64,000 nucleotides of DNA from JAVJUV01 sp047314965 (GTDB taxonomy: Bacteria > Pseudomonadota > Alphaproteobacteria > Rhodobacterales > Rhodobacteraceae): the NCBI RefSeq assembly GCF_047314965.1, contig NZ_JBLBVK010000051.1:1-64000 (forward strand), written 5' to 3'. Below the pieces are notes generated by a model that saw only the letters and a program-made list of their open reading frames with translations, made no database searches and was not told where the DNA came from. Shown piece after piece: positions 8,538 to 18,063 of this stretch. Made by a program: the position numbers and the translations under genes. Position 1 is the first letter of the stretch. Each line of letters opens with the position of its first letter.

Positions 8538-9310
8538 CAACTCATCCAGTTCCCGCCGTCGACATTGTAGGTTTGAGCGACGATGTAATCGGCCTCGTCA
8601 CTGGCCAGAAAAATCGCCATCCCGGTCAGATCCTCGGCAGTGCCCATGCGGCCAAATGGGACGCTCTCGCCGACTTCCCTTTTCTTCTGGCCCGGCGCCT
8701 TGTTTTCGTACTTGGCGAAAAAGGCATCGACCCCGTCCCAATGTTCCCCATCGACGACGCCAGGCGCGATCGCATTGACGTTGATCCCGTGCTTGATCAG
8801 ATCGAGACCGGCAGATTGGGTCAGGCTGATGACCGCAGCTTTTGTTGCGCAATAAACAGCCACGAGAGCCTCGCCGCGCCGGCCCGCCTGGCTGGCCATA
8901 TTGATGATCTTCCCGCCCTTGTCACGCTCGATCATGTGCCTGGCCACGGCCTGAAGTGTGAACAGTGTGCCAGCTACGTTGATGTCAAAGACACGTGAGT
9001 AATCCTGGCGGGTGATTTCAACGATGGGGGCCGCCGTGAAAAGCGCCGCGTTGTTGATCAGGATGTCTATGTGCCCATGCGTGGCAACGGTTTCAGCCAC
9101 GGCCGCGTCGATGCTGTCCTGGCTCGTCACGTCCATTTCGACCGCGACGGCGGCTTCGCCGATGGTCGTCGCCGCTTGACGCGCACGCTCGATGTTGATG
9201 TCGGCAATTGCGACACGGGCTCCTTCGCGCACGTAAGCCTGTGCGAAAGACAGCCCGATGCCCCTGGCCGCGCCGGTGATCAGCGCGGTCTTGCCGTCAA
9301 GCCGTTTCAT
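8537..9310 (-). CDS. smoS: Sorbitol (L-iditol) 2-dehydrogenase, SDR family
   Basis: Classical short-chain dehydrogenase of 257 residues. It has TGAARGIG (NAD-binding, about 12-19), NNAA near 85, and the catalytic triad as Ser in NMASQAGR and YCATK. It resembles Rhodobacter SmoS, which oxidises sorbitol to fructose and galactitol to tagatose. The ATG at 9310 overlaps the end of the ATPase gene by 4 bases. Gene order (ATPase, SDR, mannitol dehydrogenase) is that of the Rhodobacter sphaeroides polyol operon. The exact substrate is inferred from this context. Confidence 0.88.
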   Translation of the reverse strand: MKRLDGKTALITGAARGIGLSFAQAYVREGARVAIADINIERARQAATTIGEAAVAVEMDVTSQDSIDAAVAETVATHGHIDILINNAALFTAAPIVEITRQDYSRVFDINVAGTLFTLQAVARHMIERDKGGKIINMASQAGRRGEALVAVYCATKAAVISLTQSAGLDLIKHGINVNAIAPGVVDGEHWDGVDAFFAKYENKAPGQKKREVGESVPFGRMGTAEDLTGMAIFLASDEADYIVAQTYNVDGGNWMS

Positions 9311-10311
9311 GCGATGCGCAGGCCCTGCTTGTCGAACCGCTGAAACTGATCTTCCCGCGGGCTGAGCTGAATGCGATCGCCATGGGTGAAGTTGACTTCG
9401 CCCGGCGCGCGCACAGTAAGCGTGGTGCCCAATCCCGTATCGTTGATATGGAAGAAGGTGTCGGACCCCAGGTGTTCGGCAACGCCGACCGTTCCCTGCC
9501 ACATGCCGCCTTCGGTAACGACGTCGATGTGCTCGGGACGGATGCCCAGGGTATGCGCCCCATGCTTCTGAGCTTCGGCACCCTCGATGAAGTTCATCTT
9601 GGGTGATCCGATGAAGCCTGCAACAAACAGGTTGCGCGGCTCACGGTACAGTTCCAGCGGAGAACCTACCTGCTCGATATGGCCCGCCCGGAGAACAACG
9701 ATCTTGTCGGCCATTGTCATGGCTTCTACCTGATCGTGTGTCACGTAAATCATAGTGGTTTTCAGACGCTTGTGCAGTTCGCTGATCTCAAGCCGCATAC
9801 CCACCCGGAGGGCGGCATCGAGGTTCGACAGCGGTTCGTCGAACAGGAACGCGGCTGGTTCACGAACAATTGCGCGACCGATGGCGACACGCTGACGCTG
9901 ACCGCCCGACAGTTGGCCCGGGCGCCGGTCGAGATAGTCCGACAGGTTCAGAACCGAAGCAGCGTTGTTGACGCGCTTGTCGATTTCCGCCTGATCCAGC
10001 TTGGCCATGCGCAGTGGGAACGCGATGTTCTTGCGTACGCTCATATGCGGATAGAGCGCATATGACTGGAACACCATGGCGAGACCGCGCTTCGCGGGCG
10101 GCACTTCCGTGGCATCCTGACCGTCGATCCGGATCGTGCCCTCGGAGACGTCTTCCAGACCAGCAATCAGCCGAAGCAACGTCGACTTGCCGCAACCCGA
10201 GGGTCCGACGAACACGACGAACTCGCCATCGTTGATCTCCAGATCGAGCGGCGGAATGACGGTGACTTCGCCGAAACTCTTCTTCACTTTTTCGAGTACG
10301 ATGCGTCCCAT
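9307..10311 (-). CDS. smoK: Polyol/sugar ABC transporter ATP-binding protein
   Basis: MalK/UgpC-type ATPase of 334 residues that drives uptake by the two permeases upstream. Seen: Walker A GPSGCGKST (36-44), Q-loop in FQSYALYPHM, signature LSGGQRQRVAIGRA, Walker B AAFLFDEPLSNLD, switch His in YVTHDQVEAM. A C-terminal TOBE/regulatory region contains LGIRPEHID. It lies 10 bases after the MalG-type permease and overlaps the next gene by ATGA. Confidence 0.93.
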   Translation of the reverse strand: MGRIVLEKVKKSFGEVTVIPPLDLEINDGEFVVFVGPSGCGKSTLLRLIAGLEDVSEGTIRIDGQDATEVPPAKRGLAMVFQSYALYPHMSVRKNIAFPLRMAKLDQAEIDKRVNNAASVLNLSDYLDRRPGQLSGGQRQRVAIGRAIVREPAAFLFDEPLSNLDAALRVGMRLEISELHKRLKTTMIYVTHDQVEAMTMADKIVVLRAGHIEQVGSPLELYREPRNLFVAGFIGSPKMNFIEGAEAQKHGAHTLGIRPEHIDVVTEGGMWQGTVGVAEHLGSDTFFHINDTGLGTTLTVRAPGEVNFTHGDRIQLSPREDQFQRFDKQGLRIA

Positions 10312-10321
10312 GTCGTTCCCC

Positions 10322-11152
10322 TCACTTAACCGCGCCGAAGGTCAGGCCGCGGACCAATTGTTTCTGGCTGAACCAGCCAAGGATAAGTACCGGCGCAATC
10401 GCCATTGTCGAAGCCGCGCTGAGCTTGGCGTAGAAAAGACCTTCCGGGCTTGAGTAGCTTGCGATGAAGGCTGTCAACGGGGCTGCCTTCGCAGCCGTCA
10501 GATTCAGCGTCCAGAAAGCTTCGTTCCAGGCCAAGATGAAGTTCAGGAGCAAAGTCGATGCAATGCCGGGAATAGCCATCGGTGTGAGAACGTAAATGAT
10601 CTCTTCCTTCAGTGACGCACCGTCCATCCGGGCGGCCTCAAGGATTTCGCCGGGAATTTCACGGAAGTAGGTATAGAGCATCCAGACGATGATCGGCAGG
10701 TTGATCAGCATCATCACGATCACCAAGCCGGTCCGGCTATCCAGCAGCCCGAGTTTGATGAAAAGAAGATAGATCGGATACAGAACACCCACCGCGGGAA
10801 GCATCTTGGTCGACAGCATCCAGAGCAGAATGTCCTTGGTGCGATGCGACGGAACGAAGGCCATGGACCAAGCCGCAGGCACCGCGATGATGATACCGAG
10901 GATCGTGGAGCCGCCGGCGATGATCACGGAGTTCCAGAGGAAGCGCATGTAGTTCGAGCGCTCCTGCACCACTGCGTAGTTTTCCAGCGTCCAGTCGAAG
11001 AACAGGAACAGCGGCGGGTCGTTGATCGCCTGGGCTTCGGTCTTGAAGCTGGTCAGGATCGTCCAGAGGATCGGGAAGAAGATCAGCAGGCCGATCCCCC
11101 AGGCGACGATGGTGTTGATGGTCTTGCGTTGTGTCGTGACTGCGCGGGCCAT
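10322..11152 (-). CDS. smoG: Polyol ABC transporter permease, MalG type
   Basis: Integral membrane permease of 276 residues with six predicted helices. The conserved cytoplasmic EAA loop (EAARMDGASLKEEIIYVLTP) contacts the ATPase. It begins with a short basic stretch and a first helix at about 13-33, and ends with QKQLVRGLTFGAVK as MalG-type proteins do. It lies 12 bases downstream of the MalF-type permease. Confidence 0.9.
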   Translation of the reverse strand: MARAVTTQRKTINTIVAWGIGLLIFFPILWTILTSFKTEAQAINDPPLFLFFDWTLENYAVVQERSNYMRFLWNSVIIAGGSTILGIIIAVPAAWSMAFVPSHRTKDILLWMLSTKMLPAVGVLYPIYLLFIKLGLLDSRTGLVIVMMLINLPIIVWMLYTYFREIPGEILEAARMDGASLKEEIIYVLTPMAIPGIASTLLLNFILAWNEAFWTLNLTAAKAAPLTAFIASYSSPEGLFYAKLSAASTMAIAPVLILGWFSQKQLVRGLTFGAVK

Positions 11153-11164
11153 GGTTCTATCTCC

Positions 11165-12034
11165 TCACGCGTCCAGGTTCTTGCCGACGATGCGCATCAG
11201 GAAGATGGCAACGATGTTGGCGAGAATGATTGCATAGACACCGCCTGCAGATCCGAGTCCCACGTTCTGGCTTTCCAGCACGCGCTGGAAGATCAGGTAC
11301 GTCAGGGTCCGGGTGCCGAACGCGCCACCGGTGGTCACGAAAATCTCCGCGAAGATCGAAAGCAGAAAGATCGTCTGGATCAGGATCACGATGGTGATCG
11401 CCCGGCTGAGGTGCGGCAGGATGATGTATCCGAAGCGGGACAGCATCGGCGCGCCATCCATCTCGGCCGCTTCCAACTGCTCGCTGTCGAGCGACTGAAT
11501 GGCGGTCAGGAGGATCAGGGTCGCAAATGGGAGCCACTGCCAGGAGACGATCATGATGATCGACAGGATTGGCACGTCGCTCAACCACACGACCGGCTCT
11601 GCGCCGAACGCGCGCCAGAGATGTGCGAAAAGACCGTTGATCGGGTCCATGAAGATATTCTTCCAGACCAGCGCCGACACGGTCGGCATGACAAAGAACG
11701 GTGCGATGACGAGGATACGGACAACGCCCTGGCCCCACATCGGCTGATCGAGCAGCATCGCAAGCAGGACACCGAGAACGATGGTGATGAACAGCACGCC
11801 ACCGACAATGACCAGGGTCGTCTGAACACTTGGCCAGAACGAACTGGATGACACGAACCGTACGTAGTTTTCGAAGCCAACCCAGCCTGGCTCGATGTCC
11901 GGTCGGTTCGGCATGAAGCGCCGGAACGAAAACCAGAGTGTCATTGTGAGGGGGACCAGCATCCAGCCGAGGAGCAGGATAACCGCTGGGGCCATCATCA
12001 ACCGGGCTGCGGATCGGGAATGTTGGGTCGCCAT
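11165..12034 (-). CDS. smoF: Polyol ABC transporter permease, MalF type
   Basis: Integral membrane permease of 289 residues with six helices and an EAA-loop motif (EAAEMDGAPMLSRFGYIILP). It lacks the large periplasmic loop of enteric MalF, as usual for this subfamily. It follows smoE after a 121-base gap that holds a perfect hairpin. Confidence 0.9.
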   Translation of the reverse strand: MATQHSRSAARLMMAPAVILLLGWMLVPLTMTLWFSFRRFMPNRPDIEPGWVGFENYVRFVSSSSFWPSVQTTLVIVGGVLFITIVLGVLLAMLLDQPMWGQGVVRILVIAPFFVMPTVSALVWKNIFMDPINGLFAHLWRAFGAEPVVWLSDVPILSIIMIVSWQWLPFATLILLTAIQSLDSEQLEAAEMDGAPMLSRFGYIILPHLSRAITIVILIQTIFLLSIFAEIFVTTGGAFGTRTLTYLIFQRVLESQNVGLGSAGGVYAIILANIVAIFLMRIVGKNLDA

Positions 12035-12109
12035 GACGCAAATCCTCTGACATCGGGCACAATGGCCCGGTTCATACCGACTTTACTTGGACTGTACGCA
12101 TTTTAAGAG

Positions 12110-12140
12110 CCGGAGGGCGACAGATTGCGCCGCCCTCCGG
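12110..12140 (-). terminator. Intercistronic hairpin between smoE and smoF
   Basis: A perfect 10-bp GC-rich stem (CCGGAGGGCG paired with its complement) with an 11-base loop, 16 bases after the smoE stop. It is followed on the minus strand only by CTCTTAAAATG, a poor T-run. It fits partial attenuation or mRNA protection that lets the binding protein outnumber the permeases. Confidence 0.6.
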
Positions 12141-12155
12141 TCCTGGGAGGAAGCC

Positions 12156-13457
12156 TTAGCGGTAGCCCGCCGCTTCCATGGCGTCGTTGGTGATCGCCTG
12201 CGCTTTGGCGAGCGCCTCGTCTACCGACTGCTGACCAGCGTAGACTGCCGAGAACTCCTGGCTGACTTCCGTCGCGATGCCGGCAAACTCCGGGATAGCG
12301 ACGAACTGAATACCAACGTAGGGAACCGGCTTAACGGTCGGGTTCGTAGGATCGGCCGCGTTAATTGAATCGAGCGTCATTTTCGCGAACGGAACTTCCT
12401 GGTACTCTGGCGTTTCGTACAGCGAAGTACGCGCACCCGGCGGAACGTTCGCCCAGCCTTCCTTCGCGGCGACGAGCTCGATGTAATCCTTCGACGTCGC
12501 CCACTCAATGAACTGCTTCGCGGCATCAGCTTTTGCAGTACCGGCCGGGATGGCCAGAGCCCATGCCCAGAGCCAGTTCGAGCGCTTGCCGAGACCATTG
12601 TCCGGCGCCAGAGCGAAGCCGACGCTGTCGGCAACGGTCGAGTCGTTCGGATTGGTCACGAAGGACGCTGCAACCGTGGCGTCGATCCACATGCCGCACT
12701 TGCCCTGCTGGAACAGCGACAGGTTTTCGTTGAAACCGTTGGTAGCATAGCCCTGCGGGCCGTAGTCGTTCATGAGGTTGACGAAGAAGGTCAGCGCTTC
12801 TTTCCACTCGGGTTGATCGAACTGAGCATTCCACTCCTCGTCGAACCAACGCGCACCGAACGAATTGGCAGTGACCGTGATGAAAGCGCCACCCTCACCC
12901 CAGCCGGCCTTGCCACGCAGACAGACGCCGTTGATGTCATTCGCTGGATCATCCATCGCAGCCGCGGCTTCACGGATGAATTCCCAAGTCGGGGCAGCAG
13001 GCATTTCCAAACCGGCCTTTTCCATAAGGTCGGTGCGGTACATGACCATGGACGACTCGCCGTAGAACGGAGCTGCGTAGAGCGTGCCGTCGTGGCTCAG
13101 GCCGCCGCGCATCGCGGGCAGGATGTCGTCGACATCGTACTCGGCCGAGAGGCCGTCCAGCGGAACCAGCCAGCCGTTGGCACCCCAGATCGGGGTTTCG
13201 TACATGCCGATGGTCATGATGTCGAACTGACCGCCCTTGGTCGTGATGTCGGTGGTGACGCGCTGACGGAGAACGTTCTCTTCCAGGGTAACCCACTCGA
13301 CGGTGTGACCGGTCTTGGCGGTGAAATCATCCGTGTAGCCCTGCATACGGATCATGTCGCCGTTGTTGACGGTAGCAATGGTGATGGTTTCGGCAAAAGC
13401 TCCGCCTGCCATAAGCGCAAGAACGGAAGCGGCAAATGCCGTCTTGGTGAATTGCAT
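12156..13457 (-). CDS. smoE: Polyol ABC transporter substrate-binding protein
   Basis: Periplasmic family-1 solute-binding protein of 433 residues. The signal peptide is residues 1-22 (cut after GGAFA), followed by a mature start ETITIATVNNGDM. It matches the sorbitol/mannitol binding proteins of Rhodobacteraceae. The ATG at 13457 is chosen because AGGGAGGA lies just before it and the signal peptide begins there, although the frame is open far upstream. First structural gene after the LacI-type regulator. Confidence 0.92.
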   Translation of the reverse strand: MQFTKTAFAASVLALMAGGAFAETITIATVNNGDMIRMQGYTDDFTAKTGHTVEWVTLEENVLRQRVTTDITTKGGQFDIMTIGMYETPIWGANGWLVPLDGLSAEYDVDDILPAMRGGLSHDGTLYAAPFYGESSMVMYRTDLMEKAGLEMPAAPTWEFIREAAAAMDDPANDINGVCLRGKAGWGEGGAFITVTANSFGARWFDEEWNAQFDQPEWKEALTFFVNLMNDYGPQGYATNGFNENLSLFQQGKCGMWIDATVAASFVTNPNDSTVADSVGFALAPDNGLGKRSNWLWAWALAIPAGTAKADAAKQFIEWATSKDYIELVAAKEGWANVPPGARTSLYETPEYQEVPFAKMTLDSINAADPTNPTVKPVPYVGIQFVAIPEFAGIATEVSQEFSAVYAGQQSVDEALAKAQAITNDAMEAAGYR

Positions 13458-13545
13458 CTCAATCCTCCCTAGTGAAGTGCATGCCGCAAAGAACAGGAAA
13501 CCAGCGCGCCAGTCAATATATTTTTTTACGCGCGGATACTTTTTG

Positions 13546-14577
13546 CTAGGCGGACATGCGAAGAACAAGACGCGCGGGAACGAGTGACTCGGTCCTGTTT
13601 TCAAAGCGTCCCTCTTCGTCGATGAGCCTGAGCAATGTCTCAACCGCAAGATCCGAAACCGTTTCGTAGTCATGGCCCACGGTTGTGAGCGAGGGGCTGG
13701 TAAAGCGCGAGAACGGATGATCGTCGTGTCCGGCGACTCGCATGGCAGTGCCGCTGCCCCGCCCGACTCGCAGCCCGCGCTCATAGCAGGCGGCGAGGAA
13801 TCCGATCGCAAGTCGGTCGTTACTGCAGAGAATCGTTTCGCTTGGAAGCGACCGCTCCTTCAGTGCGCGCATTCCACCTTCGTAACCGATCTCTTCAAGG
13901 TTCCAGCCCTCGCCGTCGACCTGCACGATCATTGGCTCGAGTCCAAGCGTCTCCATCGTCTCGACATAGTTCCTGCGCCGCGCAAGCGAGTTCGGATTGG
14001 TCGGGTTGCGCATCTCGAAAAAGCAGGGAGGCTCCCCGGAACGTGTCAGGTATTCGACGCTTTGGGACACGAAGCTTCTGTTGTCCGAACCAACGAACGC
14101 CTCCCCTATATTCCTGATATTTCTATCAAAAATTACCGTAGGCACATCATTGCAGAAGCGCTTCAGCTGATCACGATCGGAAAGGCGTCCGAGTGGGGAA
14201 AGCAGTACACCGGCGGGTTTCAGGGACCGCAGGTTGTCCAGTATCTCGTTTTCGAGCTTTTGTTCACCATGGGCGCTGAACAGCGAAACCCGAAAACCAG
14301 CCTCGATGCAGCGACGCTCCAGAGTCCGGGCGATTTCGCCAAAGGTCGGGTCCGCCAGGTAAGGGACCACAACACCGACGTTTTTCGTGAGCCGGCGGTT
14401 CTGGTTCATCGCGAAGATGTTCGGGCGATAGTCGTACTTTTCGAGCGCATCCTCGATCCGGGCGCGCGTCGAGGTCTTCACGCTGCCGGGATCATTGAAG
14501 TACTTCGACACCGTCGGCCTCGAGACACCGACCGCTGCCGCGAACTCCTCCATGTTGCGTATCTTTTTTTCTTGCAT
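13546..14577 (-). CDS. LacI-family transcriptional regulator of the polyol operon
   Basis: Residues about 8-55 form a LacI helix-turn-helix (MEEFAAAVGVSRPTVSKYFN). The remainder, about 60-343, is a periplasmic-binding-protein-like sensor domain (GVVVPYLADPTFGEIARTLE, DNRSFVSQSVEYL). ATG 14577 is preferred to GTG 14607 because GAGGA precedes it. The gene lies directly upstream of smoE on the same strand, so it most likely senses a polyol or ketose and controls smoEFGKS-mtlK. A perfect palindrome at 14658-14682, upstream of this gene, is a candidate operator. Confidence 0.88.
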   Translation of the reverse strand: MQEKKIRNMEEFAAAVGVSRPTVSKYFNDPGSVKTSTRARIEDALEKYDYRPNIFAMNQNRRLTKNVGVVVPYLADPTFGEIARTLERRCIEAGFRVSLFSAHGEQKLENEILDNLRSLKPAGVLLSPLGRLSDRDQLKRFCNDVPTVIFDRNIRNIGEAFVGSDNRSFVSQSVEYLTRSGEPPCFFEMRNPTNPNSLARRRNYVETMETLGLEPMIVQVDGEGWNLEEIGYEGGMRALKERSLPSETILCSNDRLAIGFLAACYERGLRVGRGSGTAMRVAGHDDHPFSRFTSPSLTTVGHDYETVSDLAVETLLRLIDEEGRFENRTESLVPARLVLRMSA

Positions 14578-14657
14578 CTTCGATTTCCTCAACACTTTGG
14601 ACTGCACACAACACCGTCAGGCAGTTGGCACCATCTCGTTTCGACGAAGATGGTCAT

Positions 14658-14682
14658 AAAAAATTTGCCACGCAAATTTTTT
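14658..14682. promoter_or_regulatory. Perfect inverted repeat upstream of the LacI-type regulator (candidate operator)
   Basis: Two exact 11-base arms (AAAAAATTTGC and its complement) flank the 3-base spacer CAC, about 80 bases before the regulator ATG. LacI operators are palindromes of similar size with a central pyrimidine-purine step. A TTGACG element farther upstream on the minus strand could be the -35. Operator function is inferred from position and symmetry only. Confidence 0.5.
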
Positions 14683-14783
14683 TGCCCACGTTAGGAATTT
14701 GTGTTTACACGCGTCAAGGACTAAGGCCGAGCATGGCCCATTCCGCAATCGGCAACGGCGCGCCTCCCAAGCTCCAGCCGATG

Positions 14784-14814
14784 CCGTCCGATGCTTGCCG
14801 CAAGGATCGGACGG
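14784..14814. terminator. Hairpin downstream of the RND efflux operon
   Basis: A 9-bp perfect stem (CCGTCCGAT with its complement) continues after a mismatch into a 4-bp stem with a CGG loop. It starts 28 bases past the RND gene stop and has no good T-run on the minus strand. Likely transcript end or 3' stabiliser. Confidence 0.45.
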
Positions 14815-14841
14815 TACCGTTATAAGGCGGGCATTTTTGAC

Positions 14842-17800
14842 CTAAGTCTTGGCGATCCGGTAGATCGCCGGAATCACCAGAACGGTCAGGGTGGTCGAAG
14901 ACAGAAGACCGAAAAGCAGAGATATGGCGAGCCCCTGGAAGATCGGGTCCACCAGGATCACGGCCGCTCCGATCATTGCAGCGAGCGCCGTCAGAAGAAT
15001 CGGTTTGAACCGTGTGGCGCCGGCCTCGATCAGTATCTCGGTGGTCACCGCATTGCCGGGATCGGCGTGGCGGATGAAGTCAACCAGCAGGATCGAGTTC
15101 CGGACGATGATGCCCGCAAGTGCGATGAAACCGATCATCGAGGTGGCCGAGAATGGCGCGTCGAACAGCCAATGCCCAATCATGATTCCGAGAAACGTCA
15201 GCGGAACCGGCGTCAGCACCACAAGCGGCAGCCGGAAGCTTCCGAACTGTGCCACGACAAGGATGTAGATTCCAAGAAGCGCCACGGCGAAGGCCGCTCC
15301 CATGTCGCGGAACGTGACCCAGGTGACTTCCCACTCGCCGTCCCAGAGTAGAACCGGTGTTTCTGTCGACTCTGGCTGACCGTTCAGCCGGATTTCGGGC
15401 TTGACGCCCTCGGGCCAGCTCATGCCGTCCAGCCGCTCAGCCACTTCGACCATCCCGTAGAGAGGCGCTTCGAAGGCTCCGGCCAGTTCGCCCGTCACCA
15501 TGATCACGTCATAGCCGTTGTGCCGGAATATCGGGTAGGACGCGCTTTCTTCGATGATCTCGACGAGGTCGCCGAGTTCGACCACGCCGCGCCCACCCGG
15601 CAGGGCGTTTGCAGGCACGGGTGTGGAGAGAGCCGTTGCGTCCATGACGCGCTGTGTCTTGTCGCGGGACATCACGATCGGGATGGGGTGTCGCCCCTCG
15701 CCCCGATGGGAATAACCCACGGTGACGGAGCCATTCAGAAGCTGCAAGGTTTGCAACACATCGGCTTCTTGCACGCGGTAGAAATCAAGGTCGGATGGCT
15801 GGAGCCGCGCCCTCAACCTGGGCGGACGGACACCATAGCTATCGTCGACGTCGACGATGAAGGGCACGTCGTCGAACGCAGTGCGAACCTTGGCGGCCAC
15901 ATCCCGGCGGGTCTCGGCGTCAGGACCATAGATCTCGGCGAGGAGCGTCGAGATGACCGGCGGCCCCGGCGGCGGCTCGACGACCTTGAGGACCGTCCCC
16001 TCGGGCAAGTCGAGCACGGCAAGCCTGGCCCTCAGATCAAGTGCGATCTCGTGGCTGGTTCTTTCGCGATGATGTTTGGCTTCGAGGTTCAGCTGTACAT
16101 CGCCCATCTCGGGATTCTGGCGCAGGAAGTAGTGGCGAACGAGCCCATTGAAGTTGAAAGCCGATGCGGTCCCTGCATGCGTCTGCGCCGAGTGGACCTC
16201 GGGCAGTTCCATCGCGATGCGCGCAGCCTGCTGCGCGATTGCGTCGGTGTCCTCGACCGAAAATCCCTCCGGAAGATCGATGACGATCGAGAGTTCCGAC
16301 TTGTTGTCGAAAGGCAGGAGTTTGACCGTTACATCCTTCGTGTAGAGCATCGCCAGCGAACCGAAGGACAGGGCTGCGACCACAAGCAGGAAGACGAGGC
16401 TGCTTCCCTTGCCGGCAAGGATCGGCCGCGCGACCGCGGCATAGAGCCGTCCCAGCCGTCCACCGGGGAAGCTGCCCTCGCCCTCGTCATGGTGCGCAGA
16501 GGCGCGCCCGGCGATCTTGAGCATCAGCCACGGTGTGATCATGACCGCGACGAAGAAGGAGAAAATCATCGCTGCCGACGCATTCGCAGGGATCGGGCTC
16601 ATGTAGGGACCCATCAAGCCCGAAACGAAGAGCATCGGCAGAAGCGCGACCACGACGGTCAGCGTCGCCACGATCGTGGGATTGCCCACCTCGGCCACGG
16701 CCGTGACCGCCGCGGAGAACCGGCTTTCGCCCTCCTTCTTCATCCCCCAGTGGCGGGCAATGTTCTCGATCACCACGATGGCGTCGTCGACGAGGATACC
16801 GATGGAGAAAATCAGCGCGAACAGCGAAACGCGGTTCAGCGTGTACCCCATGATCCAGGCCGCGAAGAGCGTCAGCAGGATCGTCACCGGGATGACGATG
16901 GCGACCACGAGCGCTTCGCGCCATCCGATGGCGACAAGCACCAGCACGACGATTGAAACGGTTGCAAGCGCGAGATGGAACAGAAGCTCGTTCGCCTTCT
17001 CGTCCGCGGTCTCGCCATAGTCGCGTGTCACCTCGACCTCGACGCTTCCGGGAATGATCTGGCCCTCCATCTCGTGGACCTTGTGAAGGATCTCCTCGGC
17101 CACGAGAACGGCATTCGCTCCGGCCCTTTTCGCGATTGCAAGCGTGACGGCAGGATGTCGGACGATGGTGCCGTTTTCGCCACGATGAAGGGTGGCGACG
17201 TGGCGTTCGTCCATGCCCGAGACAAAGCCGACATCGGCGACATCGCGTACATAGACCGTCCGGCCATCGCGGGCCGTCAGTTCAAGGTTGCCGATGTCCT
17301 CGGGCGTGTTGAGCGTTTCGCCGATGACGAGGGCGACCTGCTGGCCGTCCTGTCGCAGGTCTCCGACGGGTGCGGCGCTGTTCGCGCCACGGACCTTGCC
17401 GGCCAGTTGCTGGAGCGTGATGCCGTAAAGTGCCAGACGCTCGGGGTCGGGAGCAATGCGAAGTGCCTCGGTTTCTTCCCCGATGATATACGTGAGACCC
17501 ACGTTTTCGATCCTGGCCAGGCGCACCTCGACCTCGCGGACGATGCGCGTCAGATCGGCGGCGGCAATGTCGGGATGGTCTTCGGCGGGACTGAACGTGA
17601 GAGCGACGATCGCAACATCGTTGATGCCGCGTCCGACGACCAGCGGCTCGGGAATACCGACCGGAATCCGGTCGATATTCGCGAGGATCTTGTCGCGCAC
17701 CCGAAGGATGGCGGTGTCGGCGGAAACGCCGACCTGGAAACGAGCCGTGACCATGACGGAGTCGTCGCGCGTGTCGGAGTAGACGTGCTCGACCTCGTCA

Positions 17801-18063
17801 ATGCCCTTGACGGTGGTCTCAAGCGGTTCGGTTACCAGCTTGGCGGCATCCTCCGCGCGGAGCCCGTGCGCCTGGACATGGATATCGACCAACGGAACGG
17901 TGATCTGCGGCTCTTCCTCGCGCGGCAGGCTTGCCAGCGCGATCAGGCCCACGGCAAGCGAAGCCAGCAGTATCAGCGGTGTCAGGGGTGACGTAAGGAA
18001 GGCCCGCGTCAGCCGTCCCGCGATTCCGAGGTTCTCGGATGCTTCGTGTTGAGTGTCACTCAT
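14842..18063 (-). CDS. RND-family efflux pump inner membrane permease
   Basis: A 1073-residue AcrB/MdtB-like proton-driven transporter. It has two homologous halves, each with one helix, a large periplasmic region and a membrane bundle. Seen: the start TSPLTPLILLASLAVG and PREEEPQITVP; LVDDAIVVIENI in the first membrane block (RND motif D-D); and GFIALAGIIVRNSILLVDF in the second. ATG 18063 is chosen by family alignment. It overlaps the adaptor gene by 8 bases. No outer membrane factor gene is adjacent, so a TolC-like partner must be encoded elsewhere. Substrate unknown. Confidence 0.92.
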   Translation of the reverse strand: MSDTQHEASENLGIAGRLTRAFLTSPLTPLILLASLAVGLIALASLPREEEPQITVPLVDIHVQAHGLRAEDAAKLVTEPLETTVKGIDEVEHVYSDTRDDSVMVTARFQVGVSADTAILRVRDKILANIDRIPVGIPEPLVVGRGINDVAIVALTFSPAEDHPDIAAADLTRIVREVEVRLARIENVGLTYIIGEETEALRIAPDPERLALYGITLQQLAGKVRGANSAAPVGDLRQDGQQVALVIGETLNTPEDIGNLELTARDGRTVYVRDVADVGFVSGMDERHVATLHRGENGTIVRHPAVTLAIAKRAGANAVLVAEEILHKVHEMEGQIIPGSVEVEVTRDYGETADEKANELLFHLALATVSIVVLVLVAIGWREALVVAIVIPVTILLTLFAAWIMGYTLNRVSLFALIFSIGILVDDAIVVIENIARHWGMKKEGESRFSAAVTAVAEVGNPTIVATLTVVVALLPMLFVSGLMGPYMSPIPANASAAMIFSFFVAVMITPWLMLKIAGRASAHHDEGEGSFPGGRLGRLYAAVARPILAGKGSSLVFLLVVAALSFGSLAMLYTKDVTVKLLPFDNKSELSIVIDLPEGFSVEDTDAIAQQAARIAMELPEVHSAQTHAGTASAFNFNGLVRHYFLRQNPEMGDVQLNLEAKHHRERTSHEIALDLRARLAVLDLPEGTVLKVVEPPPGPPVISTLLAEIYGPDAETRRDVAAKVRTAFDDVPFIVDVDDSYGVRPPRLRARLQPSDLDFYRVQEADVLQTLQLLNGSVTVGYSHRGEGRHPIPIVMSRDKTQRVMDATALSTPVPANALPGGRGVVELGDLVEIIEESASYPIFRHNGYDVIMVTGELAGAFEAPLYGMVEVAERLDGMSWPEGVKPEIRLNGQPESTETPVLLWDGEWEVTWVTFRDMGAAFAVALLGIYILVVAQFGSFRLPLVVLTPVPLTFLGIMIGHWLFDAPFSATSMIGFIALAGIIVRNSILLVDFIRHADPGNAVTTEILIEAGATRFKPILLTALAAMIGAAVILVDPIFQGLAISLLFGLLSSTTLTVLVIPAIYRIAKT

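Noticed and set aside
15520..16956. A 478-codon plus-strand open frame opposite the RND permease
   Set aside because: Shadow of the RND gene; Arg/Asp/His-rich translation without family features.
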